64,000 nt of DNA from JBNJFY01 sp051747265 (GTDB lineage: Bacteria; Bacteroidota; Rhodothermia; Balneolales; Balneolaceae). The stretch is taken from contig JBNJFY010000001.1 in assembly GCA_051747265.1 (NCBI GenBank), positions 558,001 to 622,000 of the forward strand. The letters are read 5' to 3'. Position numbers and translations under genes: made by a program. The notes beneath the pieces were generated by a model. It was not told where the DNA came from. It worked only from the letters and a program-made list of their open reading frames with translations, and searched no databases. The first letter of the stretch is position 1. Each line of letters starts with the position of its first letter. This document shows, one piece after another, positions 37,400 through 46,343 of the stretch.

Positions 37400-37558
37400 C
37401 AGTGGGGAGCGGAGCCCCGGCAACGGTCACCGGGCAGAGCCCGGCGACCAAGCGATTGGAGTTGCCGTAGCGGGAGCACCCCGCTCCCGCTATGGCACCA
37501 ACCTCCTTGGTGACGGGGCTCTGCCACGTCACTCCACGGGGAGCTCTGCTCCCCACTG
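37400..37558. repeat. hairpin-array repeat family A, copy 1
   Basis: About 160 bp made of consecutive hairpins: GGGGAGC...CCCC, CCGGG-CAGAG-CCCGG, CGGGAGC-ACCCC-GCTCCCG, and GGGGAGC-TCT-GCTCCCC, with the outer ends CAGTGGGGAG / CTCCCCACTG also inverted. Loops repeatedly carry GCAGAGC or its complement. Open frames here are by-products of the repeat. Confidence 0.82.
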
Positions 37559-37605
37559 CTGTATATATCCATACCTGGCGCAAGTGTTAAGCGAAGCGTC
37601 ACTTG

Positions 37606-38022
37606 TGCCCCATCCATCAGCAATATTGGGCCCAAGTGACATCCTTTACTCACTGATAATGCAAATGACTTTGCCAGCAAGAAATTACTCACAATACTCC
37701 ATTATTGAGTCAGAATTATCGGATTTAACACTAACGCCAGACAGGGGGAACGACGAGTGAGGGCACTCGTCTGAGCGTGGGTGCTTGCGTGCTGAGTTCA
37801 ATGTCGCTCTTAGTTGGCGTAAGTGTTGGCGAAGCGTCACCTTGCGTCAGTTGGGACCTTCTGCCAGTGGGGAGCGGAGCTCCGGCAACGGTCACCGGGC
37901 AGAGCCCGGCGACCAAGCGATTGGAGTTGCCGTAACGGGAGCACCCCGCTCCCGCTACGGCACCAACCTCCTTGGTGACGGGGCTCTGCCGCGTCACTCC
38001 ACGGGGAGCTCTGCTCCCTACC
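37606..38022. repeat. long direct repeat, left copy (pairs with 41156-41574)
   Basis: About 415 bp nearly identical to the right copy. It starts near CCATCCATCAG and includes the segments AACACTAACGCCAGACAGGG and AGTTGGCGTAAGTGTTGGCG, then hairpin-array family A copy 2 (37865-38020). It bounds the hipBA plus ion channel segment on the left. No gene is supported in 37274-38106. Confidence 0.88.
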
Positions 38023-38075
38023 AATTATCCCTAACCTGCATATAGGCTTGCCACCTGAAGGTAACCCATTGCCCA

Positions 38076-38126
38076 TTGTTGAATATTATCAACAAAAAGG
38101 CTAATATTGTTGAAAATACTCAACAT
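38076..38126. promoter_or_regulatory. tandem operator-like palindromes in front of hipB
   Basis: Two 20-bp inverted repeats, TTGTTGA-6 nt-TCAACAA at 38076-38095 and TTGTTGA-6 nt-TCAACAT at 38107-38126, spaced 31 bp (three helix turns). The second ends just before the ATG at 38128. This fits autorepression by the HipB-like protein. Confidence 0.8.
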
Positions 38127-38127
38127 T

Positions 38128-38412
38128 ATGAAGTCAAAGAAGCAAAAAATATTCCCTCAACACCGCAGGATTTTAGAGCAGCTAGGTGAAAATATTAAAC
38201 TAGCACGAAAGCGCCGCAAGCTTACCACTACTCAAGTTGCCGAGCGTGCCAATATTAACAGGACTACCTTGTATCACATCGAGCAGGGAAAACCCTCTGT
38301 GGCCATTGGAGCCTACTTTAACGTATTGAGAGTGCTCAACTTACATGAAGATTTTCTGAAGCTGGGCGCCGATGATGAGTTTGGCCGAAAACTGCAAGAC
38401 CTGGATCTGTAA
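38128..38412 (+). CDS. hipB: HipB-like helix-turn-helix antitoxin
   Basis: A 94-residue protein from the ATG at 38128, directly after the second operator. An upstream TTG in frame would fall inside that operator. A central XRE-type HTH is visible (IKLARKRRKLTTTQVAERAN, then TTLYHIEQGKPS). Its role should be to bind and neutralise the HipA kinase and to repress the operon at the tandem palindromes. The hipA gene starts 2 bp after its stop. Confidence 0.88.
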   Translation: MKSKKQKIFPQHRRILEQLGENIKLARKRRKLTTTQVAERANINRTTLYHIEQGKPSVAIGAYFNVLRVLNLHEDFLKLGADDEFGRKLQDLDL

Positions 38413-38414
38413 GT

Positions 38415-39668
38415 ATGGCTTCTCAAAAAACAGATATTATAGTCTATGCATATTGGCAAGAAATGCCCAATCCGGTAAAAATGGGGATTCTCTCAGCGCA
38501 AGAAGCGCGAGGTCATTTAACCTGGAGTTTTGCGTACAATGAGGAGTGGCTGGATTCCCAATCTCAGCTGCTCTTAGACCCCGATCTCCAGTGGTATTCT
38601 GGTCCCCAATACTCCTCTGACCAAAAACCTAACTTTGGTGTATTTCTGGATTCTATGCCCGATAGTTGGGGAAGAACGCTTATGAAAAAACGAGAGGCGT
38701 TGTTAAAAACAGAAGATGAGCAACGGCGCAGGTTAACTGACCTTGACTTTCTGTTGGGAGTCTATGATCCAGCCCGTATGGGTGGGTTACGTTTCAAACT
38801 AGAGGAAGACGGACCTTTTCTGGATGATGATGAGGGAAAGTCTATTCCCCCCATTACGGATGTTCGTGAATTGCAGATGGGCGCTGACCTCGTCGAATCA
38901 GACGAAGACTCTGAGGCCGTCCGAAAATGGTTACAAATATTGCTGGCTCCCGGTTCTTCATTGGGTGGAGCCCGGCCAAAATCATCTGTAGTGGATGAGA
39001 ACGGAGAACTATGGATTGCGAAGTTTCCCTCCCGACAGGATACCATTGACAAAGGAGCCTGGGAATTTGTAGCCTGGGAATTGGCAACGTCTGCTGGAAT
39101 AACTGTCCCTGAAGCCAGAGTGGAACTAATTTCAGGGAAATACCACACTTTTTTCACAAAACGATTCGACCGGAATGGGGGCGAACGCATTCATTTTGCT
39201 TCGGCTATGACGATGACCGGTCATTTTGAAACGGAGATCAGAGATTATACCCCAAGTTATCTGGAACTGGCAGAATTTATTCAATTCCATGGAGCTTCTC
39301 CTGATGAGGACCTTCACGAACTGTGGCGTAGAATTGTCTTTAACATTGCTATTTCAAACACCGATGACCATTTGAGAAACCACGGGTTCATTATTGAAGA
39401 AGATGGATGGCGGTTATCCCCCGCTTATGATATGAACCCCTCAATTGATAAAGCTGGTCTTGCTTTAAACATAGATCTTGAACTGAATGCTTTGGACTAT
39501 GACCTAGCACGATCGGTTGGTGAGTACTTTAACCTCAGAAAAAAGGAAATGGATACTATTATTGAGGAAGTACAAGACGCGGTCTCAAATTGGGAAGAGG
39601 TAGCTATAAATGTCGGAGTTCCGTCGGCTCAGAGACGTATTATGGAGGCTGCATTTAATGTTGAATAG
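38415..39668 (+). CDS. hipA: HipA-like Ser/Thr kinase toxin (full length)
   Basis: A 417-residue kinase with both the N-terminal subdomain and the catalytic core. Visible parts are the glycine-rich loop with the autophosphorylated serine (SSLGGARPKS, about residue 180), the ATP-binding lysine in WIAKF, TKRFDR, the catalytic loop SNTDDHLRNHGF, and the metal-binding LSPAYDMNP. HipA toxins phosphorylate tRNA synthetases such as GltX and induce dormancy, but the target here is not known. It is separated from the antitoxin gene by 2 bp. The 528-base gap after it holds a degenerate repeat. Confidence 0.9.
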   Translation: MASQKTDIIVYAYWQEMPNPVKMGILSAQEARGHLTWSFAYNEEWLDSQSQLLLDPDLQWYSGPQYSSDQKPNFGVFLDSMPDSWGRTLMKKREALLKTEDEQRRRLTDLDFLLGVYDPARMGGLRFKLEEDGPFLDDDEGKSIPPITDVRELQMGADLVESDEDSEAVRKWLQILLAPGSSLGGARPKSSVVDENGELWIAKFPSRQDTIDKGAWEFVAWELATSAGITVPEARVELISGKYHTFFTKRFDRNGGERIHFASAMTMTGHFETEIRDYTPSYLELAEFIQFHGASPDEDLHELWRRIVFNIAISNTDDHLRNHGFIIEEDGWRLSPAYDMNPSIDKAGLALNIDLELNALDYDLARSVGEYFNLRKKEMDTIIEEVQDAVSNWEEVAINVGVPSAQRRIMEAAFNVE

Positions 39669-39899
39669 CAATTTTGCTTTCATGCAAATTGTTATTCGGA
39701 GTATAAAGAAGAATTGAGCTGGATAGATACTTCCTCTACATCAAGCCCATAAGTGACAAGCGACTATATTCAGAGTACCAGAAAGCCACCTTTATCTTTA
39801 GAACAAAAGGTAAATGAGGCGTTTTATTTCATTTCTGCATCCGTAAGACGCGAGACTATATACGGGCCATTTTTCCTGCCAAAATTTGATAAGCACTTT

Positions 39900-40005
39900 A
39901 GGGAGCAGGCTCAAGTAACAGTGACCGGCCCGAACCCGGCGACCATAGCGCTTGGCCTTGCCGTGGCTCTGCCACTTCACCCTACAGGATGCTCGGCTTC
40001 CCACT
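39900..40005. repeat. degenerate family A hairpin repeat
   Basis: Eroded copy of family A (GTGACCGGCC...CCGGCGACC, then TGCCGTGGCTCTGCCACTTCAC). It ends in CCCACTGTTGTATATATC, like the end of copy 1. The preceding 39670-39899 shows nothing assignable. A further stub is at 41100-41155. Confidence 0.6.
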
Positions 40006-40196
40006 GTTGTATATATCACTTAGAAGTATTCTTACCTCCATACCAAAGGTGGGGTTAGGCTGGGGCATTAAGACAAGTGAACAAAGCCCCACCACTTCGC
40101 ATAAGTGTCCCCTACCACTTGATTATTCAGCAATTTTATCATAACTCATTGCCAATCATTGGGTTACCCTAACCAAAACCAAATCCCAGGAACATC

Positions 40197-40982
40197 ATGA
40201 GTGATACCCCTATCCAGCGTATACGCCATCGCTTGAAACCGGTCATTGAGGAGACGACCACCCAAGCGGGCCGCTATTTTGACATCAGTATTCAGATTCT
40301 GATCGTGTTGTCTATTCTTAGCTTCACCATCAGCACCCTTCCCGATTTATCCCCTATGGTGCAGCGGGGATTGGATCTGTTTCGGATCATTTCTGTAAGT
40401 GTGTTTACGCTGGAATACTTGTTACGGATCTGGGTGGCTGATCAACCGCTCCGGTTTATGTTCAGTTTGTTTGGCCTCATTGATCTACTAGCTATTTTAC
40501 CCTTCTATCTGGCTACGGCCATTGATCTTCGGTCCCTACGCATCCTCCGATTGCTTCGTTTATTCCGGATCATCAAAATATTTCGATACAATAATGCACT
40601 CAAGCGATTTAAAGATGCTTTCATGAATATTCGAGCAGAGCTGACCATCTTTTTCGCTACCACGATGTTTACGCTATATATCGCTGCGGTAGGGATTTAC
40701 TACTTCGAGCATACCGCCCAGCCAGAAGAATTTAGCAGCATGTTTGATGCCTTGTGGTGGGCAGTCGCCACCCTTACCACGGTAGGCTACGGCGATATCT
40801 ATCCGATAACCACCGGGGGACGTTTTTTCACCTTCGTTGTTCTGATGATCGGTCTGGGAATCGTAGCGGTACCTTCGGGTCTTTTGGCCGATGCCTTAAA
40901 AGAAGCGCGAAAAATAGAACAGTCGGATCCGATGGAAACGTTCTCCAATTCACGACCGGAAGAGTATAATCCAGGGGTTTAA
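40197..40982 (+). CDS. voltage-gated potassium channel-like ion transporter
   Basis: A 261-residue six-helix channel subunit. S1-S3 lie at about 25-105, with an arginine-rich S4 at about 105-125 (RSLRILRLLRLFRIIKIF). The pore helix and selectivity filter TLTTVGYGD follow at about 190, then S6 (LMIGLGIVAVPSGLLADAL). This is the Kv/Kch type, potassium selective by its filter. It lies between the long direct repeats with hipBA, so it may be part of the same movable segment, though nothing shows a functional link. Confidence 0.92.
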   Translation: MSDTPIQRIRHRLKPVIEETTTQAGRYFDISIQILIVLSILSFTISTLPDLSPMVQRGLDLFRIISVSVFTLEYLLRIWVADQPLRFMFSLFGLIDLLAILPFYLATAIDLRSLRILRLLRLFRIIKIFRYNNALKRFKDAFMNIRAELTIFFATTMFTLYIAAVGIYYFEHTAQPEEFSSMFDALWWAVATLTTVGYGDIYPITTGGRFFTFVVLMIGLGIVAVPSGLLADALKEARKIEQSDPMETFSNSRPEEYNPGV

Positions 40983-41155
40983 ATAAATTTGATGAGCAAT
41001 ACGTATCGCGTCTAATTACTAGCGGCATTGGATTACGGCAACAAAGTAGCGTCTCCATATCCTGAAATGGAAGCAAATGAGTTATAGTAGCGCATTTAAG
41101 CTGAGGGTTCAAGCTCCGGCAACGTACTCCTTGGTGACGGGGCTCTGTTCCCCAA

Positions 41156-41574
41156 TACCCCATCCATCAGCAGCAATATTGGGCCCAAGTGACATCCCTT
41201 ACTCACTTATAATGTAAATGACTTTGCCAGCAAGAAATTACTCACCTTACTCCATTATTGAGTCAGAGTTACCGGATTTAACACTAACGCCAGACAGGGG
41301 GAACGACGAGTGAGGGCACTCGTCTGAGCGTGGGTGCTTGCGTGCTGAGTTCAATGTCGCTCTTAGTTGGCGTAAGTGTTGGCGAAGCGTCACCTTGCGT
41401 CAGTTGGGACCTTCTGCCAGTGGGGAGCGGAGCTCCGGCAACGGTCACCGGGCAGAGCCCGGCGACCAAGCGATTGGAGTTGCCGTAACGGGAGCACCCC
41501 GCTCCCGCTACGGCACCAACCTCCTTGGTGACGGGGCTCTGCCGCGTCACTCCACGGGGAGCTCTGCTCCCCAC
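41156..41574. repeat. long direct repeat, right copy (pairs with 37606-38022)
   Basis: Nearly identical to the left copy over about 415 bp, including family A hairpin array copy 3 (41418-41576). With the left copy it encloses about 3.1 kb carrying hipB, hipA and the channel gene. The preceding 40983-41155 carries only a degraded hairpin stub. Confidence 0.88.
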
Positions 41575-41626
41575 CAGGCGCTTAAAATTTTCTCAACTAA
41601 AGATCAGGTCTTCTTGCTCTGGAATT

Positions 41627-42709
41627 TCACAAATCCACCAAGGCCATTTGGGCCACACGGATCTGTCCGGTTCCCGTCCAAGACAGTCCAACTTGACCGG
41701 GTTGTGGGGCCTCGCCATGCCCATGGACGGCCATCTCTTTATCCAGATAAGCGCGAAAATGTGTTCCTTTGGCCACCGCCCGTACGGTAAACTGATCGGG
41801 TAAGGTGAGCTCCTGTTCCGCGAACAGGGTGGGTTCCCCTTCAACCATACGCCCCTGCTGGATCCGGCCTCGCGTTTTTAGAATCACAAAATCATAATTG
41901 TTCGCATCCTGTACGTGGTGCATGAGCGTGACGGTCCCCGCAAACTGACTCAAATCCAGTTGATAGTCGACCTGAACATCTTGATAGGCCTGATCATAGA
42001 TCATCATCACCGGCTCGGAATGGGCTCGTAAAAGCAGGCTATAGTGTGATTTTTGTTCTCCTTCCCTGCGTTCTACCACTGGCTGAACCTGTTTAACATC
42101 CCCATCTAACCAATGGAATCGATGTACCAATCCGGAGACCGCACCAGGCCCCATTTGCCATACCCAGTTTTTGCCTTCCAAGGATTTGAAACCGGTAGCT
42201 ACCACCTTAGCCGTGGTATCCGCCGCTTGATCCATCTCGGTTTCCACTTGCTTCAATTGATCGGTGGCCACTCCATATCCGTAGACCATTTTGCCCCCAT
42301 ATTCTCCGGTTTCAAACAGAAAAAACAGACCGGGAAGGGCTAAAAAGAGCAGAAATACCCGCAGTTGCTGCTGATGCATCAGCTGGACGCCATGCAGAAT
42401 CAGGCGCAACACCATATATCCGATAAAAAACCAGAGCGTCCACTCGGCCCATCCAGCATGCTCGTTGAGCACCCCTTGGGCTTCCGCCGGCAAAAACACC
42501 TGATCCGCGGCCCAGGTGCCCGTATAATAGGCAATTACGGTACTGATCGTCCCCAGGACATACAACAGTGAAGTTTTCAGCTCATCCCAAAACTCTTCCG
42601 ATATAAAAAAGCTGACCGCATTCATGAATATGGCTAGCAACAAAATGCCGATGGGAAAATGAATCAGTAATGGATGGATATTAGGGGCCCACTCAGGAAT
42701 CAAACTCAT
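41627..42709 (-). CDS. DUF2231-like membrane protein with a C-terminal jelly-roll-like domain
   Basis: A 360-residue protein. The N-terminal half has four to five transmembrane helices and the DUF2231-type opening WAPNIHPLLIHFPIGILLLA (histidines near the membrane face, possibly haem related). The C-terminal half is a soluble beta-sandwich of the laminin-G/DUF1080-like type (ANNYDFVILKTRGRIQQG, FTVRAVAKGTHFRAYLD, then GQVGLSWTGTGQIRVAQ). The protein may couple a membrane sensor or electron carrier with an outside binding domain. Function unknown. Confidence 0.75.
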   Translation of the reverse strand: MSLIPEWAPNIHPLLIHFPIGILLLAIFMNAVSFFISEEFWDELKTSLLYVLGTISTVIAYYTGTWAADQVFLPAEAQGVLNEHAGWAEWTLWFFIGYMVLRLILHGVQLMHQQQLRVFLLFLALPGLFFLFETGEYGGKMVYGYGVATDQLKQVETEMDQAADTTAKVVATGFKSLEGKNWVWQMGPGAVSGLVHRFHWLDGDVKQVQPVVERREGEQKSHYSLLLRAHSEPVMMIYDQAYQDVQVDYQLDLSQFAGTVTLMHHVQDANNYDFVILKTRGRIQQGRMVEGEPTLFAEQELTLPDQFTVRAVAKGTHFRAYLDKEMAVHGHGEAPQPGQVGLSWTGTGQIRVAQMALVDL

Positions 42710-42956
42710 GATAGATCTCTAGACTGTTATCGATTTAAATGACCACAATTTCATGATATATAAATCTACTCAATGTTGAAATAGAATATCTCCCTAACCA
42801 CCACCGTCCCAGCCAGCGGAACTTAACGAAGTATGGTACTATGCAAATCGAACTACAACTACCCACTCGGAGACCACCGCAAGATACCGTTGCGTGATGA
42901 CATGTATATTCACCAAGCAGTGATCCACCATTTCAGGACGAGACCATTGCCACATA

Positions 42957-42997
42957 AAAAAAGGCCTGCCCCTCTTCTCTAATGGGCAGGCCTTTTG
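42957..42997. terminator. bidirectional terminator
   Basis: Perfect 13-bp stem AAAAGGCCTGCCC / GGGCAGGCCTTTT with a 12-nt loop. It lies just downstream of the small minus-strand gene at 43053-43229. Confidence 0.9.
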
Positions 42998-43052
42998 ATC
43001 TGCTTTGCAAGGGAGCAAAGCGGCTGTATAGCTTACACTGCAGAGGTATAAG

Positions 43053-43229
43053 CTAATTTTTTGATACTGATATTATTTCCAGGTCGATTACTTTACCGTT
43101 GTCATAATCCAACCGGTTGAACATTTCTCCGGTTCTGTCGCCGTCCTCCACCGGAGTGATTACCATCTGCACTATCACAACTGAAAGGGCGACAAATGGT
43201 AAACACCCAACCACAAAACCGACCACCAC
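43053..43229 (-). CDS. small single-helix membrane protein, 58 residues (possible frameshifted start)
   Basis: From a GTG at 43229 the frame gives a hydrophobic helix (VGFVVGCLPFVALSVVIVQM) followed by a soluble acidic tail containing EDGDRTGEMFNRLDYDNGKV. Just upstream ATGAAAACG gives an ATG that is one base out of frame. With one A fewer it would read Met-Lys-Arg-Ser-Leu-Thr and join this frame. So the true gene may start at 43248 with a one-base shift in the A run (mutation or sequencing error). A strong terminator 56 bases downstream supports a real gene. Function unknown. Confidence 0.55.
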   Translation of the reverse strand: MVVGFVVGCLPFVALSVVIVQMVITPVEDGDRTGEMFNRLDYDNGKVIDLEIISVSKN

Positions 43230-43462
43230 GGTGAGCGAACGTTTTCATCAGCCCTCAGTTCAGGCTTATTCAGCGTAGATAATTGTGTTCACTTTCCATT
43301 TCAGATTGTAAGACGACTGAAACCAGAAAGCGTTACAGGATAATTTCATTGGAATTTTTTAAGAAGAGAGAACGTACGTTTGGAGAAAGGGAATGAATGG
43401 GGGGGAAGAGGATTACCCTAAGCTGACGCAAATGTTCAGTCCGATAGCCTTCGGACGTCACT

Positions 43463-43672
43463 TGCCCCGGATAGCGAGCTGCCTGAACCAATAAATCACG
43501 AAAGGGTGACCTTTTGAAGCAGAGCTTCGCCATGGCTTGACGGATCAGAGCTCCGTCAAGAGGTCGGATTTTTTGTGGGAGGGGCTGAATATCAGCCCCT
43601 CCCACAAAAACTACATGCTCATTACCGGGCTCCGACCGGTAATGGCGTGCCCGGAGCTCCGCTCCCAACAAG
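43463..43672. repeat. hairpin-array repeat family B, copy 1
   Basis: Successive hairpins: GAAGC-AGA-GCTTC, CTTGACGGA-TCAGAGC-TCCGTCAAG, a perfect 19-bp-arm palindrome at 43570-43610 with the core GGGAGGGGCTGA, and CATTACCGG-GCTCCGA-CCGGTAATG. It is preceded by a short palindrome (43421-43468, GACGCAAATGTTCAGTCCG / CGGACGTCACTTG). The gap 42998-43711 otherwise has only the small gene. Confidence 0.85.
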
Positions 43673-43711
43673 GACTAAACCAACATTGAACCACCTCTTG
43701 CCCCTCATTAA

Positions 43712-44557
43712 TCATGAAAGACCTTCAAATAATCCTTTTTTGAACTCCTCCAATAGCGACATACAATACTCTAATTCCCACCCTTTTTGGCCAGACCAAG
43801 ATTTTGCAATCCGGGACCCCGTGGCCTGTACCGTATTATCGTCTAACACTTCAAAAATTCTGGCTTCCAGTTCCTTCGATTCTTCCAGATAGGCTTTCGC
43901 TTTTCTACCGAGGATTCTTGCTGAAAACATTCGCTCATCAAATTCCCCCTCTTCAGGGATCAGGTCGTAATGTTCCACCATATTGGTCTCATATTCGAGA
44001 TCGTTATAGTGCTCTATGACTCGAAGTATGTCATACGGATCATTTCCACGGTCTTCCGGGCGATCGCTCCATGCCACAAGCTTTAGAATGACCATTCCCG
44101 GGAGAGGAGGGACATGAACCACCCGGTCTTCAATTTCATATTCCCGACTGTCCTTCATCACTTCTTTGAAACCCAGCACGTGTAGATCTGTATAGCGCTC
44201 ATTAAACCCAACCGCATTCTTTTCTTCAATTTCACCAAAGGGTAACAGATCAACCACAACATCATATTCCGGATGTACTAATGTCCATGGAGCTTCGACT
44301 TTATTAAACCCTTCTTTTTCTAGATCATCTACAACTCCCTCAAATTGATCTAAGGAGGAGATCATGATCGCAAAATCAATGTCTTTGGTACCGCGCGCCG
44401 GCTTAATCCCTTTATTTAGTAGTTCAAGGGCAATCGCACTTACTCCGATGAGGTAATAGGGAATGCCTCTGTTTTTCAGCACATCATCAATGAGCTCAAA
44501 CACTTCCCTGAAAAATGGGATAGCAAGTTCTTTATAGTTTTGGCTTGATTCGCTCAT
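43712..44557 (-). CDS. AbiEii-like nucleotidyltransferase (toxin of an AbiE-type pair)
   Basis: A 281-residue protein of the nucleotidyltransferase fold. The catalytic Asp pair lies in RGTKDIDFAI at about residue 58, preceded by YLIGVSAIALELL, with the third Asp in YDVVVDLLPF near 100. AbiEii/MenT-like toxins transfer nucleotides to tRNA and block growth until the antitoxin acts. The gene overlaps the 3' end of the AbiEi-like antitoxin gene by 26 bp, the normal AbiE order. Confidence 0.8.
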   Translation of the reverse strand: MSESSQNYKELAIPFFREVFELIDDVLKNRGIPYYLIGVSAIALELLNKGIKPARGTKDIDFAIMISSLDQFEGVVDDLEKEGFNKVEAPWTLVHPEYDVVVDLLPFGEIEEKNAVGFNERYTDLHVLGFKEVMKDSREYEIEDRVVHVPPLPGMVILKLVAWSDRPEDRGNDPYDILRVIEHYNDLEYETNMVEHYDLIPEEGEFDERMFSARILGRKAKAYLEESKELEARIFEVLDDNTVQATGSRIAKSWSGQKGWELEYCMSLLEEFKKGLFEGLS

Positions 44558-45533
44558 TGTAGATCATGTTTGCGGTTTCAATGCATCGCTTATCCTGCGT
44601 ATTCATCAGATCCGCATAAACGAGTAGATCCGGAGCGGTTTCATTTTCTCCCTCATTCTTCCAGAATTTCTCATAGACGCGAATATTACCCTCCTGATCG
44701 GGCATCAGCCCGTAATGCATCATGAGATTTTTTTTTGTCTCCGTTGTATAGATCGTCAATATTTCCGGGCGCAGATAATTGGTCAGCAAATCACCGGCCG
44801 GTTCTCCTCCCCAAACCGTGTCTGGCATCTGCAATTTTAGGTCTCTCCAATCCCTCTCTGCCGGTTTTAAACGGAATGTCCCTTTATCAAGCGTGGGCTG
44901 TAAGGTGTTTTTATACTCCTCTATCCATTTATGTAATAATTCTTCCTTATCGTTTATGGCATACTTCCTCTTCTTGACCTTATATAGGTAACCGGTTTCT
45001 CGTAACCCTTTAATCACCTTGGGAATATTCCCTAACGCCACACCAATGGTTTTCGCAATTTCCCTTTGTGGCTTATTAATCAGTTCGTCATCCCGTAAAA
45101 ATCCGAAGACGACCTTTAGTCCGGTTGGGGTGAAAGCCCGATTTCCAGTTGTATCAGGTTTGGGGAGTTTTCGATCTCGATCAAAATAAAGAAATACATG
45201 ATCGGCATTCACGAAGAGATTCCCATTGGCCTCCAGGTAATTTACCCTGTGCTCCCTCAGTTTTTCCTTTAGCGCCGGATACAATTTATACGCGATGACC
45301 ATCAGATTCTGATACCTATGGGCCTGATCAATAATCTGCTCGATCTGATAGGTACGGAGCTCTTTTTTTACGATGGCATCAAATTGGAGCTGTTGATCTT
45401 CATAGATTAGAATGAACTCCCCATCAATCCCCTCATTCACTTCCTTAACCTGATTAAAAGGATGCCATGCTCCTCTCAAAAAGGGGGGATCCAGGTGTTC
45501 CAGGGCGGTATGTACAATCTCTTTTTCGTCCAT
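44532..45533 (-). CDS. AbiEi-family antitoxin/repressor
   Basis: A protein of about 333 residues. I use the ATG at 45533; a GTG two codons upstream (45539) is also possible. It has an N-terminal nuclease-like segment of unknown role, a winged helix-turn-helix (KPQREIAKTIGVALGNIPKV at about 155), and the AbiEi C-terminal block with WGGEPAGDLLTNYLRPEI near 245. AbiEi proteins repress their own operon by binding inverted repeats, and such repeats sit on the start codon here (45534-45584). It is the partner of the overlapping nucleotidyltransferase. Confidence 0.82.
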   Translation of the reverse strand: MDEKEIVHTALEHLDPPFLRGAWHPFNQVKEVNEGIDGEFILIYEDQQLQFDAIVKKELRTYQIEQIIDQAHRYQNLMVIAYKLYPALKEKLREHRVNYLEANGNLFVNADHVFLYFDRDRKLPKPDTTGNRAFTPTGLKVVFGFLRDDELINKPQREIAKTIGVALGNIPKVIKGLRETGYLYKVKKRKYAINDKEELLHKWIEEYKNTLQPTLDKGTFRLKPAERDWRDLKLQMPDTVWGGEPAGDLLTNYLRPEILTIYTTETKKNLMMHYGLMPDQEGNIRVYEKFWKNEGENETAPDLLVYADLMNTQDKRCIETANMIYNERIKPKL

Positions 45534-45584
45534 GTTCACAAAATTTGCTCGTTCACGTTACGTGAACACGCTTAATTTGTGAAC
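45534..45584. promoter_or_regulatory. nested inverted repeats over the AbiEi start
   Basis: Four half-sites GTTCAC/GTGAAC. The inner palindrome is GTTCACG-TTA-CGTGAAC (45551-45567). The outer arms are GTTCACAAAATT (from 45534) and AATTTGTGAAC (to 45584). It fits cooperative autorepression by the AbiEi-like protein. Confidence 0.78.
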
Positions 45585-45703
45585 AAAATTGATGAATAGC
45601 AATAAGAGATACTTCAAAATATGTTCAAAGCAATTTCATGCTCACACTAGTATTCAACGAAGCATCACTTGTTCTCTATCCATTGGCTAATCCTCTGGTC
45701 ACA

Positions 45704-46190
45704 TGTGACGCCCGATGGAACTTATATTGGATGATATTGTGCCATCATAAAAAAGGATGAAGCATAAAGTCGCTAAAAGCTTGACTTTCGAGCTTAATAC
45801 TTACCCCAGATAGCGCGCTGCCTGAACCAATAAATCACGAAAGAATGATCTTGTGAAGCAGAGCTTCGCCATGGCTTGACGGATCAGAGCTCCGTCAAGA
45901 GGTCGGATTTTTTGTGGGATGGGCTGAATATCAGCCCATCCCACAAAAACTACATGCTCATTACCGGGCTCCGACCGGTCATGCCGTAGGGAAGCTCCAG
46001 CTTCCCGTGACGTTAACCGGGTTAATTGGTATCGAACTGAGGCTCAGGTGGATTTCTCATAATCTAACCAAATGGCAAATACTAGATTACTGCTACCCAT
46101 AATCTAATGGATTGGATGATGATCGATTCGAACTATCATACGTTACATCGACGCTCATACTGGTGGATACTTCTATCTAACTACTCGTAT
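45704..46190. repeat. long repeat family B, copy 2 (pairs with 48444-48933)
   Basis: About 487 bp, roughly 95 percent like the right copy by eye. It contains the same hairpin array as copy 1, including the palindrome at 45909-45949 but with core GGGATGGGCTGA, plus GGGAAGCT-CC-AGCTTCCC and a following region not present in copy 1. The rest of 45585-46343 has only degraded short palindromes (45640-45675, 46230-46280). Confidence 0.85.
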
Positions 46191-46343
46191 CACAATTCGC
46201 GAATCGCGATTTGCAAATTGCGATACCCCGAGCTGGCGCAATGTGTTCAGTCCGAAAACCTTTGGATTTCATTTGCACTAGATAGGGATGCCTAATGAGT
46301 TGTATTTTTAAACACCATTTCTCCCCTATCTATGGGTATGTAC

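Noticed and set aside
37300..38076. Overlapping open frames on both strands in the repeat region (also 41284-41790)
   Set aside because: They are translations of family A hairpins and recur identically in each repeat copy in several frames. They have no start signals or protein-like conservation.
43570..43610. The long palindrome as a transcription terminator
   Set aside because: T tract is on the 5' side and A tract on the 3' side, the reverse of an intrinsic terminator on either strand.
45914..46102. Open frame starting near the family B hairpin, also seen at 48617-48844
   Set aside because: Both are the same repeat read through. The frame begins inside a hairpin arm and codon use is not gene-like.
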